Made by a program: the position numbers and the translations under genes | The notes under the pieces: model-generated | Database searches by the model: none | The model's input: only the letters and a program-made list of their open reading frames with translations | Told to the model about the DNA's origin: nothing | Source of the DNA: Strongyloides papillosus | Taxonomy: Eukaryota > Nematoda > Chromadorea > Rhabditida > Strongyloididae | Direction of reading: 5' to 3' | NCBI GenBank assembly: GCA_005656395.1 | Contig: SRSI01000014.1 | Span: 434,001 to 498,000 of the forward strand | Length of the DNA stretch: 64,000 nt | Part shown: positions 56,507 to 64,000 of the stretch, one piece after another | How positions within the stretch are numbered: position 1 is the first letter of the stretch | Layout: each line of letters begins with the position of its first letter

Positions 56507-57715
56507 AAATTATCATAATAAAAAAAATAATTACAAAAAAATGCAATTTCCTTATTTCTTATGAGTTTTAAGGTTTTTATTTTCTACAAAGTAGACTGAA
56601 ATATAAATTGCAATTACATAAAATGTTTAATAACTTTTTTATCTTTAATCTATTTTTATGGTATCATGTGCATTTGGTAGTTTCTCTTTTCTACTAAAAC
56701 ATTTTTCAAGGTCGTTCTTAAATCTTAAGTACAAAAAAAATTTGTAGAGATTTTTTGCTAACGCCATTTTTTCCTATTTTTTTTTAAATAAACATTTATT
56801 TACACAAAAACTATCTTTATTTTTTCAATTTTATAATAAAATATCTATGGTAGTAATCACAGAAATTTTTTGATTGTTATTTCGACACCGCTTGCCAAAC
56901 CCGATTCTGTAGAAGTGAATTAAAAATTAAAATACTTCATTAATATGAGATAAAAAGTTAGGTCATGTACTCTTTTCAACAAGTTTTTTTTGAAAAAAAA
57001 TATGTCAAAAATATTTATATAGAATCAAGAATTTTTAATCATTAAACTTAAAAAAATTTGAAAAGATAAATAATTTACTGTTTTAATAATTCATATTTAA
57101 AGTTTCAATATTTTTCACACCAAACGTTCTTAGATGATATTTTTGGTATTAAAACATTAAATATACAAAATAATCACCTGATTTAGCCGCATGATTGCTA
57201 TTTTTTATTTAAAAAATTTTAATATTCAATTAAAAATATTTTTTATACCATTCATGCACTCATATCATTTGTTAATTTAGTTTTTTACAAATGTTATAAC
57301 TTTTTATAATTTAAAAGAACTAGTAGATATCGCTGTTTCTTTTTCAATTGACTTTACAAACATTTTTAGTTTTTTGCATATGCAATTTCTATAAAATGCA
57401 GTATAAAACGACACCATAATCTTTGATCTCTTAAATGCTTTTTAACTTTAATCTTAACTTTTTGAAAGAGTTTTTAATAAGAAAAATAACTGTTTTTTAC
57501 AGTGTTTTTAATAAATATTCTTCTAATAATTCATATATATATCCGAAAACAATTAATATCATCATCTTCATTTTCTTTTATTATAATGATACGTAAACAA
57601 AGTAAAAATTAAGTTTTCCTTATCTAATATCATAAATTTCACTGAATATTCGACTATATGAAATACGAAAAATAGTCCTTAAATAGCTGGTTTGTGTACA
57701 AATAATCAAACAAAT

Positions 57716-59164
57716 ATTATTATTATTTATGCATAATTAATTTTTGTTTTGTTCAATTTTTAAAGTTATTTTACATCAAAAGTTGAATACTTTTGGCTTT
57801 TTTTTGTAACAACGCGTCTTGCCAATAAGTAAAATTAATATCATAATTATTTATTTTATAAAAGTGATTTAACATACACCAATATTGTGTCGAACACGTC
57901 TTAGTATTTTATTGTGCTTTAAAATAGTTTTCCTCAAGAATTTTTTATCTTTCATTATAATTTTACAGGTTCGATACTCCAAAATTGTCTTGTATGGAAA
58001 TATTTTCAAATTTTAAAAAGTAAGATATTCAGCATGGCAAAAACTTAAAAGACTAATTCGTTTTTTATTATTTGTTTGAAAAACAATAAATTATATAAAA
58101 GAAGTTAAAAAGCATTTAAATGACAACAGTGTTATCTAAAATAACCTGTAATTAAAGAAAAAATGGGTGCAATTTTAATTAAAAGGTCTCTTTTTTAACA
58201 GTTTTTACTTAAAATATCACCTTTTTGAGTTTTTTAATGTTAATATGAATTTAGTAACATTATTAAGCAATTTGGCAAATTAAAAAAAATTTTAAGTTAA
58301 AAAATAGGTTAACGACATTCTTTAGTACAACTAACAGTATTAATTTTGCTTTAGTTGTGTATAACAAAATATCTTCACTTTTTACGTTAATAATTGGTCT
58401 TAATGTGCTAATTGATCCTAAAAAAACTAATTTCTTTATTTATTGTCTTCTTATTCAACCACTATAATTAATCGATTATAAAGTTTATTCGAAATTTAAA
58501 CAAAAAAGTGGATGTTGCAAAAAAATTCTTTAAATGCTACAAATCATCTTTAAATACGATTATTTGTCGTTATAACTTGCCATTATACTCATTGTATCGA
58601 ATTAAAGGTGTATTCCCATTATATCCCATTCCCATTATATCTCATTCCCATTATCTCCCATTTTTGGAAAAATGTTCAGATATAGTTTTGAATAACGGCA
58701 ATCATCCTCGAATTATTATTTAGAGTGATTTTTCTTTAAAATCAAGAGTATTCTAAGTATGAATAACAATAAACAAACATATCTTCTAAAAAAGCATATT
58801 ATTTTTACTCATTTACTGAAAAGACTTGGCCTGTGGCCTCTCTTTGACTGACATTGCCATAGTCAAGCCCTCGTATAAGAAATAGATAAGAATTCTACGA
58901 ATTATTTAGTTATTTATTAACAAGTTGGTCGCTATTATTCCGAACTAACTCCTTACTAATTTTTATAAAATATTATTTGTAAAAAAATTATCATCAACGA
59001 TATTTTTAAAGAATATCTTACATGAACATATTTCTCAAAATAAAAAAAACATCTTTCCAAAAAGGGGAGATAATGGTCCGGAACCCGAATTAAATACTTT
59101 ATTCTGCTTTTTAAAGAGAGGCCCTCTCAACTAAAATTTAGCAGGAGAAAGCAAAGTCTTAGAA
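57716..59164. other. spacer of the B/C inverted repeat
   Basis: No gene is supported. A 16-bp tandem repeat of three units (ATTCCCATTATATCCC) lies at about 58615-58665 inside an incidental 71-codon ORF. GGCCTCTCTTT near 58851 and its inverse AAAGAGAGGCC near 59113 may bound a 0.3-kb MITE. Confidence 0.4.
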
Positions 59165-60373
59165 ATATAGTAAATAATTATTTGAACAAAAATCAGCTAT
59201 TTAAGGACTATTTTTCATATTTCATATAGTCGAATATTCAGTGAAATTTATGATATTAGATAAGAAAAACTTAATTTGTACTTTGTTTATGCATCATTAT
59301 AACAAAAAAAAATGAGGATGATAATATTAACTGTTTTTGGATATATATATGTATTATTAGAAGAATATTTATTAAAAATACTGTAAAAAACATTTATTTT
59401 TCTTATTAAAACTCTTTCAAAAAGTTAAGATTAAAGTTAAAAAGCATTTAAGTGATCAAAGATTATGGTGTCCTTTTATACTGCATTTTATAGAAATTGC
59501 ATATGCAAAAAACTAAAAATGTTTGTAAAGTCAATTGAAAAGGAACAGCATTATCTACAAGTTCTTTTAAATTATAACAAGTATCTAAATTTGCAAAAAA
59601 ACAAAATTATTAAATGAATTGAGTGTGCGAACCTTATAAAAAATATTTTTTTTCGAATATTAAAATTTTTAAATAAAAATTGGAGGTCATGCGGATAAAT
59701 CAACTGATTATTTGTATATTTTTAATGTTTTATACCAAAGTATCATCTAAGAACGTTTGGTCTGAAACATATTGAAACTTTAAGTATGAATTATTAAAAC
59801 AGTAAATTATTATTGTTTTTCCAAATTTTTTTTATGTTTAGTGATAAAAATTCCTGATTTTACATAAATATTTTTGACATATCCTTTTCAAAAAAAATTT
59901 GTTGAAAAGAGTGCATGACCTAAATTTTTATCTTAAATTAATGAAGTATTTTAAATTTTAATTTACTTCTACAGAATCGGGTCCGGCAAGCGGTGTCGAA
60001 ATAACACTCAAAAAATCTCTGTGATTACTACCATGGTTATTTTATTATAAAATTGAAAAAATAAAGATAGTTTTTGTATAAATAAATGTTTATTTAAAAA
60101 AAATAGGGAAAAATGGCGTTAGCAAAAAATCTCTACAAATTTTTTTTGTACTTAAGATTTAAGAACGAACTTGAAAAATGTTTTAGTAGAAAAGAGAAAC
60201 TACCAAATGCACATGATACCATAAAAATAGATTAAAGATAAAAAAGTTATTAAACATTTTATGTAATTGCAATTTATATTTCAGTCCACTTTGTAGAAAA
60301 TAAAAACCTTAAAACTCATAAGAAATAAGGAAATTGCATTTTTTTGTAATTATTTTTTTTATTATGATAATTT

Positions 60374-60851
60374 TCAATTTTTAATTTTATCTAGAGTAAT
60401 ATTTCCTAGATTACACGCATATTCCTTTATATCTTGGAGCTTTAGTTGTTCATAATTAAAACTGTCTTTATTCGTACAATTATCTGGAATTTTTTTTACC
60501 AAAGATTTTGGTTCACTTTTATTATTATAAGTGATGTTAACAAAAAAATCACCTAAACAAACATATTATTTTCCTATATATTTATTTACCTATATCATAA
60601 TCACTACCTCCTGCATATAAATAAAGAAAGAATTCTTTATTTTTAGTTACATCTTTAACATCACTTTTTTCTGGATGCTTTGTATTATTTAATGCTGCTT
60701 TGACAGAATTTATATTTTCATCATTCCACGTAACATTTCCAAAAACACTAATATACCAACCTTGTGGAATAATAATAGTCCGATAAGTATAAGATATTGA
60801 AATTTTATATATTAAAATGATAACAAATGTCGTGAATATCTTTAAAAACAT
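60374..60851 (-). CDS. TTL-like small secreted protein (two exons)
   Basis: Exon 1 is 60851-60590 and exon 2 is 60552-60374, with a 37-nt phase-1 intron. The 146-residue product is identical to that of the gene at 56029, and exon 1 is identical at the DNA level by eye. Features are the same: signal peptide, YTYRTIIIPQGW start, N-x-T sites, KKIPDNC, CNLGNITLDKIKN. The gene converges with 56029 across the spacer 57716-59164 and diverges from a gene expected just beyond the window. Confidence 0.72.
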
Positions 60852-60889
60852 TACTATGAAATATTTTGATTTGATAAAAATAAAATTCT

Positions 60890-60938
60890 CTTAAATACTG
60901 AAAATTGCCATGCAAAAATACTGAAAAATAAATATTTA
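60890..60938 (-). promoter_or_regulatory. conserved core promoter of TTL-like gene
   Basis: Minus-strand equivalent of 48282-48330, with TATTTAAG at 60897-60890, 39 nt before the ATG. Confidence 0.55.
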
Positions 60939-62277
60939 ATCCTATATTTTTCAGAATCAAAGAGTAATAAATACAATTACGATCATATAATAATATTATT
61001 TTTACTGCAGATTACAAAGATTTTAACACCATAAAATCAGATTTGAAGTAGATGAGTAAATTTATAAAATTTTGTCTGATGTCAACGTACATTAAAAAAA
61101 AGCAAATAATCAAGTACGATATATAAAACAAGTGTGTACTAAAATAATACTTGTGTTCACTAGTAGAATAACAACATTTAAAAAAGAACAATAAGATATA
61201 AACATCTAAGTATTAATTTAAAATGTATGATAAATATAATACTCGGTATGAGAAAGTGATTTAAATAATGAAATAAAACATAAATGAAATCTAATTAGTG
61301 AGACTTAGTTTTGTTCCAAATTGTTCATATGTAATCTTTATACCATTCTTTCTTATTAATATAGATGATTGATTTTTAAACCAATCATAGTTCGGCTTTA
61401 AGATCGTTTATATATAATTTAAAATTAGTTAAAAATTTTTAAAGTTTATCATAAATCCTATCAAATTTTAAAAACAAACTATTTATTTCTTTTAAAATTA
61501 AAATGTCCATTTTATTTGGCATTAAATGTTTTAAAAAAGCCTCTTGTTCATAAACAATAAACAAAATTGTAATTATTTTTAAAGTATTATTATAAGGTAG
61601 TAATAATAATTTGATTTTTTTTCATTATAACTAAATATAGGCATTTAAAGAGAAGCATATTTTTTAGTTCAGTAATATCTTATCAAATTTTATTAATGGT
61701 CAATTTCAATAAATTTACAATGAAAAAAATACTTACAGATATTGTATTTCATTGTTTTGGTCAGTGATCGATTATTTGTTTTACATGCCAATATTGAGAA
61801 AAAATAATGTAATAAAAAATCAGTACAGTCATATTGTTGACATAGTTAAAAAACCATTTTTTTTAATAATTACACTAAATAAATTAAACAAAAAATGATT
61901 TTGAATTATAAATGTTTTTTACTCAAATATTCAGTTTCTTTTAGTAAACTTTAGAACATATTTAGAAAGATATTAATTGTTATTCTGTTATAACCATTAA
62001 AAGCTTTTGCATGACAAATTATTTTTTAAACTTTTCTGTTTATAAACTAAATTTTGTACTTTTCCGTTATGTCTCTCTTACATAATGTGGCTTACGACGA
62101 TTTAAATTTTAATAAATTTAGGCATTACTCCCAAAGATTCATATATGTTATCGTACAATTTTACAATTATCTTTAACTATTATTTATTTACTTATAAAAT
62201 TGAATTTTTATGCGTTATATTAGAAGTTTTAACTTACCAGCATAAATTATGAGATTTCATCATCATTATAATATGTA

Positions 62278-63712
62278 CAGGATGTCTCATAATTAACTCC
62301 TCACCTGCGAAAGTTAATAACTTTTTTCTATGAGGAGATAAAAACGTAAAATTTTGCAGACTAATAGAACTAAGAGACAATATGTTTTTTTATTTTTAAA
62401 AAATTATGGTCCTGATAAGACTTATGGCTATTTTTAAAAAAAATGTGTTTTTTTCGCCTTTCTGAGCTCGTAACTTTTTTATATGAAGAGATATTAAGAT
62501 GATTTTTTTACAGGTCGAAAGTTCAATCTCTTTTGTAATAAAATTGACAATAGCATAAATGTTAAACTTCATTAACATTATTTTATTTTTAATTTGAACA
62601 AAAAACCATGGTTTTCGGCAAAATATTGTGGTTTTTTCAAAATTAAAGATCATAAAGAAGATTCTCACAAAAGCTTTATCATTATTTTGAAAGAGTTAAC
62701 GAAGTTCTATCGAATGAATATAACTATATTTGTTTAGGTTAAGATTCAAGAAAGTTATGACACTTCAAAAATAGTCTAATTTTTCATTTTATTTAGTATT
62801 TGAAAAAAAGTACGATTGTTTTAAATTTTTCAACGTCGATAATGATTTTTTATTGAAAGTAGTTGAAATATTATTTTATTTTCTATTGCTAACAGTTCAT
62901 ATTTCAAACATAAATCCAGTGAAAAAAAGATCGAAAATACAATGTTTTGAAAGATGCATAAAAATGCTCCTATAGGGTAATTATTATGTAAAATAGTACA
63001 AAATGTAGATAAATTGTAATAAATGTTAAGAAAAATGATTTTTTTAAAAATTTAAGTGGTAAAAATTAATGAAATTTTTTGACCATATATAAACAAATAA
63101 GCAATATACTGTAAAATAGCAAACTTTATTTATGATAATAATGCTATTAGGTATCAAATATGTTGAAAAAAATAATGTTTGTAACTTAATTTTTTAACAA
63201 AAGTACGAAATTAGGAGTCTTTGCTAGATCATAACTTTCGTCAATTTTATCTAATTTTAATGCCACTATACCTATTCGATAGAGCTTCGTTAACTCTATC
63301 AAAATAATAATAACACATTTATGAGAATTTTCCCAATGAGCTTTAATTTTGAAAAAACCACGATATTTTGCCGAAAACCGTGGTTTTTTGTTTAAATTAG
63401 AAATAAAATAATGTTAATGAAGTTTAACATTTATGCTATTGTCAATTTTACTACAAAAAAAGTTCAACTTTTGATCTGTAAAAGAATCATCTTAATACCT
63501 CTTCGTTAAAAAAAGTTATGTGCATAGGAAGGCAACAAAAAAAAATTTTTTAAAAAGCCATAAGTCCTGATGGAATCATAATTTTTAAATAAAAAAAAAT
63601 TAAAAAGTATTACTTCGCTTATTTACTAAATCACAAAATTTCACGCTCTTATCTCAAGTAGAAAAAAAGTTATAAGCGTTCGCAAGTGGGAAGCTACTTT
63701 TGAGACACCCTG
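62278..63712. mobile_element. foldback element, copy in cassette C
   Basis: A 1,435-bp inverted copy of 45510-46943 at the homologous position, TA-flanked (62276-62277 and 63713-63714), with the same palindromic arms. It was therefore present before the A/C duplication. The 90-codon minus ORF at 62396-62668 is a by-product of the arm. Confidence 0.8.
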
Positions 63713-64000
63713 TAGTGCTTTAAAAATAGTCAAAATTTTGATAATCTTTTATGCACAAAATTAAATTTTTTAAACATAAAGTGCCGAATAAAATTTACAT
63801 CTTGATTTTGAATATTAAAATTGTTTTTGTATAAAATTTGATAGCATTTATGATAAACTTTACAAAGTTTTGAGTAATATTAAATTAAATATAAAACATA
63901 ATCAAGCCGTACTCTGATTTGTTTAAAAATCAATCTTCTATCTTAACAAGAAAAATCACATAAAAATTTAAATATTAACTATTTGTAAACAAGTAAAATT

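Larger units (their letters stand above)
54705..57715. repeat. segmental duplication cassette B
   Basis: Direct copy of 47035-49493 that continues 550 bp beyond the point where A is cut by the retrotransposon. It is also the left arm of an inverted repeat with 59165-62180 (cassette C), with a spacer of about 1.45 kb. Confidence 0.8.
59165..64000. repeat. segmental duplication cassette C (runs off the window)
   Basis: Inverted relative to A and B. From right to left it holds the flank matching 43430-43655 (63720-64000), the foldback element (62278-63712), the 5' flank and the gene at 60851, then 3' flank to 59165. It lacks the M1 insertion of cassette A. The next part of A, the gene equivalent to 42973, would lie beyond position 64000. 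Confidence 0.8.

Overview
The window reads as nuclear DNA of a very A+T-rich animal, most probably a nematode. Its best genes are two-exon genes with 37-41 nt GT-AG introns that encode small secreted proteins resembling the transthyretin-like (TTL) family, which is almost confined to nematodes. Composition and tiny introns would suit a Strongyloides-like worm, but the species cannot be fixed from the sequence. There is no operon structure and no bacterial signature. Most of the window is transposable elements, many nested, plus decayed coding remnants.

Layout. 1-5.2 kb: a MITE arm, a TTL-like gene (1612-2102) whose 5' flank is split by a probable solo LTR, a 31-bp minisatellite, a complete 953-bp MITE and a dead secreted-protein gene. 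5.9-9.4 kb: decayed coding remnants, one with a DEP-like segment. 9.4-10.3 kb: a tRNA-derived SINE and a 22-bp minisatellite. 12.0-15.9 kb: a broken Ty3/Gypsy copy (+). 16.4-20.3 kb: no gene seen. 20.3-26.3 kb: a second Ty3/Gypsy element (-) with an extra RNase H after integrase, lying between imperfect terminal inverted repeats. 26.7-28.9 kb: a non-autonomous LTR element with identical LTRs inside a pogo/Tigger-like remnant. 30.2-36.5 kb: two divergently oriented TTL-like genes in an old inverted duplication. 37-42 kb: MITEs, hairpin elements, a TTL-like gene lacking its ATG, and a dead mariner. 42.2-49.5 kb: cassette A with two head-to-head TTL-like genes. 49.5-53.8 kb: an apparently intact Ty3/Gypsy element with a 1322-codon ORF. 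54.7-57.7 kb: cassette B (one gene, +). 59.2-64.0 kb: cassette C (one gene, -), an inverted copy of A that runs off the window.

How it fits together. Seven intact-looking TTL-like genes plus one without a start codon share the same phase-1 intron position, an IP-x-x-C / C-x-(L/F)-G pattern in exon 2, and a core promoter with a TATTTAAG-type box at a nearly fixed distance (39-41 nt for the intact genes) before the ATG. The upstream flank can still be aligned between genes whose coding exons hardly align. This pattern is expected of a rapidly diversifying secreted, possibly effector-like, family spread by segmental inverted duplication in TE-rich DNA. Insertion order can be read locally: the A/C duplication came first, then a MITE entered A (its empty TA site survives in C), then a mariner entered that MITE.
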